DNA from: an uncultured Leucobacter sp. | GTDB taxonomy: Bacteria; Actinomycetota; Actinomycetes; Actinomycetales; Microbacteriaceae | Reading direction: 5' to 3' | DNA: 58,103 nucleotides | Assembly (NCBI GenBank): GCA_937967375.1 | Contig: CALCJF010000098.1 | Coordinates: 1 to 58,103, forward strand | In this document: piece by piece, positions 33,705-41,141 of the stretch | Layout of the letters: the number at the start of each line of letters is the position of its first letter | Position numbering within the stretch: position 1 is the first letter of the stretch | The notes under the pieces: model-generated | Told to the model about the DNA's origin: nothing | The model's input: only the letters and a program-made list of their open reading frames with translations | The model's database searches: none | Position numbers and translations under genes: made by a program

Positions 33705-34670
33705 ATGCCCGAGCTGCCCGAGGTCGAGGTGGTGCGTCGTGGGCTTGCGCCGGCGGTCACTGGCGCGCGCGTGGTTGGTATTTCGGTCGAGGATCCGCGT
33801 GCACTGAAGCGGCACATTCCGCTTGGCGGCGACGACGGACTCGGCGGACACGGCGTCACCATGAGCGCAGCGGCTGGCGCGACGCGTGCCGCCGACTTCG
33901 AGCGCCGCCTCTTCGGGGCAGTACTTGGCGCGCCAGCACGGCGGGGCAAGTTTCTGTGGGTGCCGCTGCTCGGGGAGGGCGAGCGGTCGCAGGCGCTGCT
34001 GGCGCACCTCGGTATGAGTGGGCAGATGTTGCTGCGCGCACACGAGGCGCCAGACGACCGGCACGTACGGGTGCGACTCTGGGTCGAACACCCCGAACAC
34101 GGTGAGCTTCGCCTCGACTTCGCTGATCAGAGGTTATTCGGATCCCTCGCGATCGATGCACTTCAAGCTACCGCAGACGGCGCAGCAGGTGGCCTCGGAA
34201 CCGAACTCGCGCTCATGCCGAGCCAGGCGGCGCACATTGCGCGCGATCCTCTCGACCCTGCGTTCGATGACGCGACGTTCGTGGCTGCCCTGCGCCGACG
34301 CACTACCGGCGTGAAGCGCGCGTTGCTCGACCAAGGCCTCGTGAGCGGTGTGGGCAACATCTATGCCGACGAGGCGCTCTGGCGCTCGCGACTGCACCCC
34401 GAGATGCCGGGATCGCGCCTGAGCGCGCGTAAAGCAACTGAGCTGCTTGCCCACGTTCGCGAGGTGTTTGCGCAGGCGCTCATCGAAGGCGGCACGAGCT
34501 TCGACGAGCAGTATGTGAATGTCAATGGTCAGGCTGGTTATTTTGCCCATTCGCTCCATGCCTACGGTCGCACGGGGGAGCCGTGCGACCGCTGCGGCAC
34601 CTCGATGAGGCGTCTGCCTTTCGGAGGACGATCGTCGCACTTTTGCCCGAAGTGCCAGCGAAAGCGTTGA
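33705..34670 (+). CDS. mutM: formamidopyrimidine-DNA glycosylase
   Basis: A 321-residue bifunctional glycosylase/AP lyase that removes 8-oxoG and formamidopyrimidines. After Met removal the catalytic Pro and Glu are in PELPEVEVVRRGL. LAHLGMSGQM, the helix-two-turn-helix GVGNIYADEALW and the C-terminal four-Cys zinc finger (CDRCGTSMRRLPFGGRSS, then FCPKCQ) are all intact. In many relatives smc follows; here an unrelated low-GC-looking gene begins 35 bases downstream. Confidence 0.96.
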   Translation: MPELPEVEVVRRGLAPAVTGARVVGISVEDPRALKRHIPLGGDDGLGGHGVTMSAAAGATRAADFERRLFGAVLGAPARRGKFLWVPLLGEGERSQALLAHLGMSGQMLLRAHEAPDDRHVRVRLWVEHPEHGELRLDFADQRLFGSLAIDALQATADGAAGGLGTELALMPSQAAHIARDPLDPAFDDATFVAALRRRTTGVKRALLDQGLVSGVGNIYADEALWRSRLHPEMPGSRLSARKATELLAHVREVFAQALIEGGTSFDEQYVNVNGQAGYFAHSLHAYGRTGEPCDRCGTSMRRLPFGGRSSHFCPKCQRKR

Positions 34671-34705
34671 GATTGATGTGATTGCGTTCTGGCATGATAG
34701 GCGTC

Positions 34706-35920
34706 ATGAGCAATGTCGACTGGCGCGAGATTGAGCGTGTTGCGGCCGCGCAGATTGTCTCCGCAGTTCGTGACGTTCGCGATAAGCACCCGGATGAGAC
34801 AATATATGGTGCGATGTTCCATGAGTTCTACGGCGACGGAACGAACATTTACTGGCCGATGGTCACGGTTGGCACCGAGGAATCACTTTCCAGGGTGATT
34901 GCCGAGTACGCTGCTCGACACGGTGCCGATGAGAGTTTGGAAACATCGTTGCGGTGGTCTGGCCCGGACCTCGAGCATAGCTTCGATCCGGGAACCTCCG
35001 AACAGACTCTCGCTAACAGCGTGCAAGCGGCAGCGTCGTCCAGCGGGAATTTCAAGGATTGGGAGCGGCTCTACGACCGTTTCGTGCGGAGCTTTCCGAA
35101 GGCGGCCAAGCTTGCTCGCAAGCAACTTGTGGCGGAGAAGCTAATCGGCAAAGACTTCATCGCGATCGCTGACGACGAAACCGCAGATCTGGTCGCGTTG
35201 AGTCTAACGAAGTCACAGTTGCTCAAACACTTTCCCCAGTACGATGCTGCGGAACGGGAGCGTCGGCGGCTCATGGCGCTTTCTACTGAGGAACGCGTGA
35301 TTGAGCTGATCCCCGAAGCTGTCGCCCCCAGATACGAAGGGCCACTTATCGGTGAGCACGAAGGAATGCTGGTGGCATGCGGCGCAGCTGCAGTTTCCGC
35401 GTTGACGAGAGTCGTACGGGGCGAGGAGTACCGCCAGGGAGATGTAGTTGCTGCGCGCCTGCTGGCAGAAATCAACATCGACTCCGATGAGGCGGTTGAT
35501 GCGCTGGAAGCGCTGATGCGACGAAAGAAGGCCAGCCTGAATGCTCGCGCCTGGGCCGCGTCGGCGCTTGCGCGTCTGGGCCGCTCGGATCTGATCCTTG
35601 CGCGCGTGCCTGAATTGCCCGTTGAAGTTGTGACGCGAGGTATCGGTGACCCCTTCAGGGGGTTCAGAGATCGTGGGGCGCATCGCCCACTGAGCTATGC
35701 CCCGCTTGAAGCTGTATTGCGTGAGTACCCGGCCCTTGAAGAAGCATTCGAGAAGGAGCTGGAGCCTGGATCTGGCTACTGTGCTCTGACGAAGGAAGAG
35801 ATTCCTGCTGCTTTGGCAGCACTGGATTCGCCCTGGCCGATTGTTCGGACTCATGCGCGCATCGTGCTTGAGGATGCTGGGGTAGCCCGCTTTGACGCAG
35901 CCCAGATGTCGATCCGGTGA
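34706..35920 (+). CDS. DUF4303-like / HEAT-repeat protein, 404 residues
   Basis: The N-terminal 150 residues (VDWREIERVAAAQIVSAVRD, then TIYGAMFHEFYGDGTNIYWP) look like DUF4303, a family found among stand-alone and immunity-type proteins. Residues about 215-400 form helical repeats (ALTRVVRGEEYRQGDVVAAR, LNARAWAASALARLG, WPIVRTHARIVLEDAG) like HEAT repeats. No catalytic motif is seen. Base use is visibly less GC-rich than neighbours, which suggests transfer. ATG 34706 is chosen; CATGAT lies 7 bases upstream. The 3' end runs into a decayed gene on the other strand. Confidence 0.6.
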   Translation: MSNVDWREIERVAAAQIVSAVRDVRDKHPDETIYGAMFHEFYGDGTNIYWPMVTVGTEESLSRVIAEYAARHGADESLETSLRWSGPDLEHSFDPGTSEQTLANSVQAAASSSGNFKDWERLYDRFVRSFPKAAKLARKQLVAEKLIGKDFIAIADDETADLVALSLTKSQLLKHFPQYDAAERERRRLMALSTEERVIELIPEAVAPRYEGPLIGEHEGMLVACGAAAVSALTRVVRGEEYRQGDVVAARLLAEINIDSDEAVDALEALMRRKKASLNARAWAASALARLGRSDLILARVPELPVEVVTRGIGDPFRGFRDRGAHRPLSYAPLEAVLREYPALEEAFEKELEPGSGYCALTKEEIPAALAALDSPWPIVRTHARIVLEDAGVARFDAAQMSIR

Positions 35921-36161
35921 GTACCACTCGTGGCGATTTGCTCAAGAGCAGTCGAGGCATCAGCGCTCGTATCGCGAGGATCGGGGCTGTAATGTTAGTC
36001 GCGATCAGCTCGCTGGTAACGGAATCGGGTACGTCGTCGAAACGCTATGCCTCGGTAAAGGCGGTGGGCTCCTACACGCCAAGGTTTCAGATGAGGGTGT
36101 CGAGCCCTTCGACGGTCACTCGCCCGAGACCTCTGCTGCCGCCAACCACCATCACGCTCAT
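35885..36161 (-). pseudogene. decayed short-chain dehydrogenase/reductase
   Basis: On the minus strand from ATG 36161 the frame reads MSVMVVGGSRGLGRVT, an SDR nucleotide-binding motif. It then jumps directly to GLDTLI, which in SDRs lies about 60 residues later, so an internal part is deleted. The same frame continues through three stops (36089-36087, 36074-36072, 36047-36045) with recognisable SDR sequence between them: FDDVPDSVTSELIATNITAP and SPRVVLTGSTSGLRQSG. It ends where the DUF4303-HEAT gene's 3' end begins. This is a clear pseudogene with nonsense changes, an internal deletion and a lost C-terminus. Confidence 0.75.
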
Positions 36162-36248
36162 GAAGTCGACTCTGGCTGCGGCTGGAAGGCATGTCTCCCT
36201 GATCGCATCTCGCGGAAGACGGTGAGAGCCTGCGACGCCCGCACTGCA

Positions 36249-36254
36249 TATACT
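36249..36254 (+). promoter_or_regulatory. -10 hexamer TATACT of the DUF1622 gene
   Basis: TATACT, close to the consensus TATAAT, ends exactly 6 bases before ATG 36261. Confidence 0.6.
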
Positions 36255-36260
36255 GTGCAC

Positions 36261-36662
36261 ATGTTCCCTGAGTCGCTGTTCTCGGTTGTCGTCACGGTGA
36301 TCGAAGTCATTGGCGTCTGCGTTGTGGTCATCGGGTTCGGGATCGCCGCCGTGCTCGCCACGCGAGCGCTTCGCCGCGGTGCCGGGGGCAAGGTCGCCTA
36401 TCAAACCCTACGCACGACGATCGGGGGATCGATCCTGCTCGGCCTCGAAGTGTTCGTGGCAGCGGACATCATCCACACCCTGTCTGCACCGTCTTTCGAG
36501 GACGCGGCTGTGCTCGGTCTAATTGTGCTCATTCGAACGGTGCTGAGCATGTCGATCCAGATTGAGATCGAGGGAACACTGCCGTGGCGTCGTGCCATGC
36601 TGACGAGCGGCGGCGAGGTGGTAGCGAAAGCGATTTCACGGGAGGCCTCTGCGCCAAGGTAG
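36261..36662 (+). CDS. DUF1622 membrane protein
   Basis: A 133-residue protein with three membrane segments (VVVTVIEVIGVCVVVIGFGI, GGSILLGLEVFVAADIIHTL, and AAVLGLIVLIRTVLSMSIQI). The sequence LEVFVAADIIHTL and the RTVLSMSIQIEIEG segment match DUF1622, whose function is unknown. ATG 36261 is fixed by the strong leaderless -10. A longer open frame upstream runs antisense through the SDR pseudogene and is not real. It is followed by about 95 bases before the convergent gene. Confidence 0.8.
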   Translation: MFPESLFSVVVTVIEVIGVCVVVIGFGIAAVLATRALRRGAGGKVAYQTLRTTIGGSILLGLEVFVAADIIHTLSAPSFEDAAVLGLIVLIRTVLSMSIQIEIEGTLPWRRAMLTSGGEVVAKAISREASAPR

Positions 36663-36758
36663 TCGGCTCTGGTAGGTCGGTGCCTTCTGCGCGAGCCCAC
36701 AGCCGCGCAAACCGTGGAAGCCAGCAGCGTTGGTGATGCTTTTGCGTAGACGGCGGCC

Positions 36759-37307
36759 TCAGATGTTAAACGGTCCTGGCAACTTTGCAGAGGTGCGTTC
36801 GTATCGAACCACCCACTCGCTCTCATCTGAGTTGCGGTACGCGATTGTCGCCCGCGTCGCATCGGCCCTGCCTTTTCGCAGGGCTGCCATTGCGGCCTCA
36901 GCTCCGAGCTCTCCGTCTTTCACTCGCGCGTACACGTTGACCACGATCTTGCCGTCGCTTGCGCGTTTGCCGCGGTCGTACCCGTCGAGATAGCCAAGCC
37001 CGCGTTCGTCGAGGGTCGAGTCGAGCCACTTGCCAGCGTGGTCTATGAGGCGGCGATCTGCCGCGCTGTTGCGGGTCGGAAACTGGACGACGACCCATGC
37101 GTAGCTAGTCGGGTCAACCTCGACGAAACCACTCGCGAAAAAGGGCTCGGCGAGTTCGCTCAGTGGTGTAGATCGCGAACTGAGCCCGGTCTCACGAATG
37201 CGACCCACTCGCCCGAGTGTGCCCTCGCGCACCACCCATTCGCCGGTGGCCTCGCTCGGCCAAATCTGCGCAAACTGCTGCGGCTTTTCAACGGTGACAA
37301 GCTGCAT
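36759..37307 (-). CDS. WGR-like domain protein, 182 residues
   Basis: No firm family. The first 65 residues (FAQIWPSEATGEWVVREGTL, then GRVGRIRETG) resemble a WGR domain with a GR(I/V)GR core, ending with LAEPFFASGFVEVD where WGR domains have F...GY. Residues 66-180 (YAWVVVQFPTRNSAADRRL, WLDSTLDERGLGYLDGYDRG) form an alpha/beta unit reminiscent of small stand-alone immunity-like proteins. GGAGAGAACA before ATG 37307 is a good ribosome binding site. It is last in a three-gene minus-strand group with DUF1877 and DUF4304. Confidence 0.6.
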   Translation of the reverse strand: MQLVTVEKPQQFAQIWPSEATGEWVVREGTLGRVGRIRETGLSSRSTPLSELAEPFFASGFVEVDPTSYAWVVVQFPTRNSAADRRLIDHAGKWLDSTLDERGLGYLDGYDRGKRASDGKIVVNVYARVKDGELGAEAAMAALRKGRADATRATIAYRNSDESEWVVRYERTSAKLPGPFNI

Positions 37308-37352
37308 TTGTTCTCTCCGGTCTAAGTGCGATGCGCTGCTGGCGGCTGAAGT

Positions 37353-37841
37353 TCAGTGCAACACGTTGAAGACGATGTGAGCGCCTTCGTCGCGCGCCGC
37401 AGCAAAGAATGGCCTCAACCCCGAGAGATTACCGAGCGCGTACTCCTCTTCGTCGGGGCCATACTCAGGGTTACGTAGTTCTTCGGGCATCTGCTCGTAT
37501 GCGCGAGAGAACTCGATATCACTGAGCGCAAGCAGGTAGTCGGCGACCTGCTTAACCTCGTCCGGTGCCAGATAAGTAATCCACGACTCATCATCATCGA
37601 CCTGCAGTGATCTTGAGCCGCCGATGACTCCCCGAGCCGGCCAGGGGCCATCTTCGCCCGCGGGTGAGAGCGCGCACGCGATGGGATCCCAAGCTTTGTC
37701 GGTTTCGCAAGCGCGAGCGAAGACCGCTGGATCGTCTTCGTATTGCGCGAGCACCTCGAGCAACTGCTCGTCATCGCCGACAGCCGCGAGCACCGGCGCG
37801 ATCTCGGCATCGTTGAGTCGGAAGTGAAGCCCCAGTTGCAT
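37353..37841 (-). CDS. DUF1877 (YfbM-like) protein, 162 residues
   Basis: It starts MQLGLHFRLNDAEIAPVLAA, has a SLQVDDDESWITYLAPDEVK segment and ends with LRPFFAAARDEGAHIVFNVL, the pattern of DUF1877/YfbM proteins. Function is unknown; the family often occurs next to other small orphan genes. GGAGAGCGC before ATG 37841 is a good ribosome binding site. Both neighbours on the strand are within about 45 bases, suggesting an operon starting at DUF4304. Confidence 0.7.
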   Translation of the reverse strand: MQLGLHFRLNDAEIAPVLAAVGDDEQLLEVLAQYEDDPAVFARACETDKAWDPIACALSPAGEDGPWPARGVIGGSRSLQVDDDESWITYLAPDEVKQVADYLLALSDIEFSRAYEQMPEELRNPEYGPDEEEYALGNLSGLRPFFAAARDEGAHIVFNVLH

Positions 37842-37873
37842 GCGCTCTCCGTTTCTGCTGTAGTGCGAGCGCC

Positions 37874-38473
37874 TCAGGCGAGGAGTGCTTCAAGGCTATC
37901 GCGCAGAGCGGTCGCCCGCTCGGTAACGCGGGGGAGCGCTGCCGCGGCGATCCTTTTCGAGAGCTCAGAGTCGCCGACAATTACTGCAACGTTCGCCCAC
38001 ACGCGCAGGTGAGCCGGGTGCAGATCTTCGTCGAGCGCCTGCTCGGCTCGGGCGTGAAAGCCATCGGGGTAGCTCGAGAGCGGGTCGAAGAATAGCGATG
38101 ATTGCCGCTGCCATTCCGAAGCCAGAAACGCCACCGACTCGGCTGCCTCATCTTCCGTTGAACCGTATGCGAACTCTGAGTCGGAGGAGTTGCGAAACCC
38201 CGAGATGATCGACCCGCGCCAAGCGCAGTCGTAGTCGCGCATCTGAGCGGTCGGTGGCACTGTGCCCCCGGCGACGTCGCCGAGGGCAAGCAGGTGGGCC
38301 CCCAGATTCACCTGGAATACGCCGCTCCGTGGCCGGTGTTGCACGTCGACCACGTGCACGACGGGGCCAGGCAGCTCGCGGTGCAACACGTCACCCTTGC
38401 GAGTGAAACCAGCCTCGACCAGCAGGGGAAAGAATTGCTTGCGAAGCTGCGCGCCGACTGTCTTCCGATCCAT
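37874..38473 (-). CDS. DUF4304-like protein, 199 residues
   Basis: The N-terminus MDRKTVGAQLRKQFFPLLVE followed by AGFTRKGDVLHRELPGPVVH and the VDVQHRPRSGVFQVNLGAHL stretch fits DUF4304 (FxRxG..Y.r..... v..v..Q.s). No enzyme motif is visible. ATG 38473 is fixed by TATGCT exactly 6 bases upstream, so it begins the minus-strand transcript DUF4304-DUF1877-WGR-like. It is divergent from the P-loop gene. Confidence 0.7.
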   Translation of the reverse strand: MDRKTVGAQLRKQFFPLLVEAGFTRKGDVLHRELPGPVVHVVDVQHRPRSGVFQVNLGAHLLALGDVAGGTVPPTAQMRDYDCAWRGSIISGFRNSSDSEFAYGSTEDEAAESVAFLASEWQRQSSLFFDPLSSYPDGFHARAEQALDEDLHPAHLRVWANVAVIVGDSELSKRIAAAALPRVTERATALRDSLEALLA

Positions 38474-38479
38474 AGCATC

Positions 38480-38485
38480 AGCATA
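38480..38485 (-). promoter_or_regulatory. -10 hexamer TATGCT of the DUF4304 gene
   Basis: TATGCT on the minus strand ends 6 bases before ATG 38473 and is the likely promoter of the three-gene group. Confidence 0.55.
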
Positions 38486-38596
38486 CAAACAGCACCTGAC
38501 CTTGTTGGTGCCGACGGCCCCCGTAACCCGGGCGGTTGAGATATCGTGGGCTTTCATGACGGACCCCCTGAGCGCGGCACCCGCGAGGTAGCCGCT

Positions 38597-39136
38597 ATGC
38601 ACGTAGCTATTTCGGGTACTCACGGAAGCGGCAAGAGCACGCTGATGAGTGACTTCGCGATGTCGCATCGCGAGTGGACGGTGCTGCCCGACCCCTACGA
38701 ATATATTGACCTGGCTGAAGAGGCCTCGAGCGCTGTGGTGTTTGGTCAGCAGCTGAGCGTTGCCGCACGGCGTTTGAGCGAGCCTGCCGCTGCCCCCCAG
38801 CTCGCCGAGAGATCTCCGCTGGACTTTCTCGCTTACCTGCATGCGCTAGACGCCCTCGGGCGGCCTGGTGATCCTGCGGATCTTTTCGAATTGAACTATT
38901 GGATCGCGAGCCGCGCCATGACGAAGGTCGACTTGCTGGTGCTGCTTCCACTGCGCGCGAGAGACGGTATCGAAATCGGGCCTGACGAAGACCTTGAACT
39001 GCGTGAGGTCATGAACGAATCCCTTCTTGAGCTCGCCGACGATACGGACCTTGTCGGTGCAGTGCCCGTTGTCGAGATTGTGGGTAGTCGCGAGAGCAGG
39101 CTGATTCAGCTTGAGGCAGCGATCAATGAGCTCTGA
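38597..39136 (+). CDS. P-loop nucleotide kinase-like ATPase, 179 residues
   Basis: MHVAISGTHGSGKSTLMSDF carries a perfect Walker A (GTHGSGKST, residues 7-15). Later IASRAMTKVDLLVLLPLRAR has the Walker B-like hydrophobic strand. The fold resembles AAA/NadR-type or thymidylate-kinase-like small kinases. The substrate is unknown. ATG 38597 begins right at the first strand and has GAGG 8 bases upstream; an upstream GTG (38546) is an alternative. Its stop overlaps the next gene by 11 bases, so it is coupled with the MepB and SAP genes. Confidence 0.7.
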   Translation: MHVAISGTHGSGKSTLMSDFAMSHREWTVLPDPYEYIDLAEEASSAVVFGQQLSVAARRLSEPAAAPQLAERSPLDFLAYLHALDALGRPGDPADLFELNYWIASRAMTKVDLLVLLPLRARDGIEIGPDEDLELREVMNESLLELADDTDLVGAVPVVEIVGSRESRLIQLEAAINEL

Positions 39137-39635
39137 GCGGGGCGCGGTGCAGTTCGCGGCTTTCGCGCGATTCTCGGGGTTGGTCGGGGATCGATTTGGG
39201 GTGCTCGGGTCGCCAGAGCCAGAGGAGCAAAATGGTGAGTACGAGTCTGGGCAGGTGACGATCGGTGCCGAACGCTGGCGGTTGCGCACCGCGCGGGTGA
39301 CGCCGAAGAAGCCTGGAGCCTTCGTCGCACTGTGGCAGCGCAATGCGCGGGGCGAAACCTGCCCATTCGAGACCAACGAGAAGATCGCCGGTCTGCTGCT
39401 TTTCGTACGCGAAGACGAGCGGTTCGGAGTCTTTCAGTTCACATCTGAACAGCTCGAACGGCTCGGCATCACCCGCTCCTCGAGGCACGTCGGCAAACGC
39501 GGGTTTCGCGTCTACCCGAGCTGGAGCACTGGCCTCAACCGTCAGGCTGAGCGCACGCAGCGGCAGCAGGCCGAGGCGTTCACCGAACTGGGCGGGAGCC
39601 GCGTTCACCAGCAAATTGCTAGGGTAGCCCTTTGA
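39126..39635 (+). CDS. MepB-family protein
   Basis: A 169-residue protein. The core WRLRTARVTPKKPGAFVALW followed by PFETNEKIAGLLLFVREDER and FGVFQFTSEQLERLGI, then KGGFRVYPSW-like FRVYPSWSTGLN, matches MepB, a family of unknown function named from the Staphylococcus mepRAB operon. Here there is no efflux pump beside it. ATG 39126 lies inside the P-loop gene's end (11-base overlap), and its stop makes a TTGA overlap with the SAP gene, so all three are translationally coupled. Confidence 0.78.
   Translation: MSSERGAVQFAAFARFSGLVGDRFGVLGSPEPEEQNGEYESGQVTIGAERWRLRTARVTPKKPGAFVALWQRNARGETCPFETNEKIAGLLLFVREDERFGVFQFTSEQLERLGITRSSRHVGKRGFRVYPSWSTGLNRQAERTQRQQAEAFTELGGSRVHQQIARVAL
39620..39625 (+). 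promoter_or_regulatory. possible internal -10 TAGGGT before the SAP gene
   Basis: TAGGGT inside the MepB 3' end is exactly 6 bases from TTG 39632. It could give the SAP gene its own leaderless transcript, but inside a coding region this may be chance. Confidence 0.3.
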
Positions 39636-40195
39636 CCGTCGGCAACAGCGCCCGCCCCGAACTCGCCGCAGACCTCTCAGTGGCTGAGTTCACACGCTGG
39701 TACTGGCTGAAAGATGAGCTCGCTGGTTTCGCCCGGCAGCTTGGTGTTCGTGCGACGGGCAGCAAAGAGGTATTGGCTGCGAGGATCGCGGCCGCACTCG
39801 CGGGGCGTGAATTCATCGAGCCCGTCGCGCTGCGGCGCGCGAGCGGGGCGCAGTTGACTGGCATGCTCTCTGCCGCGACCGTGGTTCCGGCGGGTCAGTG
39901 CTCAAGCCAGGTGGTGCGTGCATGGATGGTCGAGCAGATCGGGCCTGGGTTTCACTTCGATGCAGAGATGCGTGCGTTTTTCTCGGAGTCAGACGGCACG
40001 AAGACGATGCAAGACGCGGTGGAGCACTGGCATGCGACCCGCGGCGGCGCAGAGAGAACTATAGACCAGCAGTTCGAGTACAACCGTTTCACCCGCGCCT
40101 GGCACGAGTCCCACGCCGATGGATCTCACGAAGAGCTTCTTGCGGCCTGGCGCGACTACCGCCGACAGCCCATCGACGAGCGCGGGCGAGCTTGA
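39632..40195 (+). CDS. SAP-domain protein with DUF6434-like C-terminus
   Basis: A 187-residue protein. Residues about 12-60 (AADLSVAEFTRWYWLKDELA followed by FARQLGVRATGSKEVLAARI) form a SAP helix-extended-helix, usually DNA or RNA binding. The C-terminal half (QVVRAWMVEQIGPGFHFDAE, YNRFTRAWHESHADGSHEEL, AAWRDYRRQP) resembles DUF6434. TTG 39632 overlaps the MepB stop (TTGA). A later ATG would remove the SAP domain's first helix. The role is unknown. Confidence 0.72.
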   Translation: MTVGNSARPELAADLSVAEFTRWYWLKDELAGFARQLGVRATGSKEVLAARIAAALAGREFIEPVALRRASGAQLTGMLSAATVVPAGQCSSQVVRAWMVEQIGPGFHFDAEMRAFFSESDGTKTMQDAVEHWHATRGGAERTIDQQFEYNRFTRAWHESHADGSHEELLAAWRDYRRQPIDERGRA

Positions 40196-40231
40196 CTTAC
40201 TTGGCCGCGTACACCAGGGCCCAGCGAGGGT

Positions 40232-40492
40232 TTACCGAGGCGAGACCCGCGCTCCAGGGTTCGACGGGTCACCAGGGATCGGGGCCTCTTCGGGTAGCTG
40301 TTGCTGCACCTCGCGAATCTCCATCGCGCGGGCGGCCTCGGGGTGAAAAACCTCATCAAAGGTGCCGACGACGCCCGAGATAGCGGTGTGCTCGCCCCGT
40401 TTCTTGCGACGCCGATCGGTAACCCAGACCATCACGAGCAGCAGGACAAAGCTAGCGAGCAGTGCCACCGTGATCACCTCGTTCTGCGTCAT
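40232..40492 (-). CDS. small membrane protein, 86 residues
   Basis: One N-terminal membrane helix (VITVALLASFVLLLVMVWVT, about residues 6-25) is followed by a basic DRRRKKRGEH stop-transfer and about 50 polar residues with ISGVVGTFDEVFHPEAARAM. The GTFDEVFHPEA segment recurs in small actinobacterial membrane proteins of unknown role. It lies 3 bases after the upstream GNAT gene, so the two share a transcript. Confidence 0.65.
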   Translation of the reverse strand: MTQNEVITVALLASFVLLLVMVWVTDRRRKKRGEHTAISGVVGTFDEVFHPEAARAMEIREVQQQLPEEAPIPGDPSNPGARVSPR

Positions 40493-40495
40493 GAC

Positions 40496-41047
40496 TTAAC
40501 TCTCGCGATCGACCGCTGGGTTTGGGCTGGTCGTAACCTCGCGATCAATCGCGAAGGCGAGATGTGGCATGTCGACCCCGCGATAGTGCTTCACGAAGCG
40601 CCCGCGCACGGTCATGCCCAGTCGAATGGCCACGTTCATCGATGCGAAGTTCGTGTCGCGAATCTGCGCCCACACTCGATCTGTGTCGAGCGCATCAAAC
40701 GCGAAGTCACGGCAAGCGGTCGCGGCCTCCACGGCGTAGCCACGATGCCAGTGGGCGCGGTTGAAGAGATATCCGACCTCGAGCACGTCTTCGTTCAGAA
40801 TGTGCTGCATCGTCAGGCCGCATTGCCCGATCATTTCGTCAGTCTCGCGAAGCACGACCGCCATGAATCCGTGGCCGGGCGTCTCGTAACGCTCGAGCAT
40901 TCGGTCGAGCCAAGTTTCAACCATCTCGTCATCGAATGCGCCTTCGTAGGCGAGCATGGTTTCTTCGTCTTGCAGAATGGCGCGAAGCGCGGGCAGATCG
41001 TCTCTCGTCAGCTCTCGAAGGTCGAGTCGCTCGGTGGTGAGGCGCAT
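40496..41047 (-). CDS. GNAT-family N-acetyltransferase (RimJ/RimL-like)
   Basis: A 183-residue acetyltransferase. It opens with MRLTTERLDLRELTRDDLPA, the RimJ/RimL-type N-terminus. It has the acetyl-CoA site region VGYLFNRAHWHRGYAVEAAT and ends with ASMNVAIRLGMTVRGRF. The target is unknown; candidates are protein N-termini or small amines. ATG 41047 has CATAAT exactly 6 bases upstream. Confidence 0.85.
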   Translation of the reverse strand: MRLTTERLDLRELTRDDLPALRAILQDEETMLAYEGAFDDEMVETWLDRMLERYETPGHGFMAVVLRETDEMIGQCGLTMQHILNEDVLEVGYLFNRAHWHRGYAVEAATACRDFAFDALDTDRVWAQIRDTNFASMNVAIRLGMTVRGRFVKHYRGVDMPHLAFAIDREVTTSPNPAVDRES

Positions 41048-41053
41048 GTGTCA

Positions 41054-41059
41054 ATTATG
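41054..41059 (-). promoter_or_regulatory. -10 hexamer CATAAT of the GNAT gene
   Basis: CATAAT on the minus strand ends 6 bases before ATG 41047, in leaderless position. Confidence 0.45.
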
Positions 41060-41141
41060 CCGCCACCAAGACAGCGGCTGCGAGGTGCAGCGTGCGACAC
41101 AAAGCGCTCGCAGAATGTCAGACCTGCGCAATACTAGAGCC

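Noticed and set aside
35892..36260. N-terminal extension of the DUF1622 gene and an overlapping + strand frame
   Set aside because: The stretch is better explained as the SDR pseudogene on the other strand; a strong leaderless -10 fixes the DUF1622 start at 36261.
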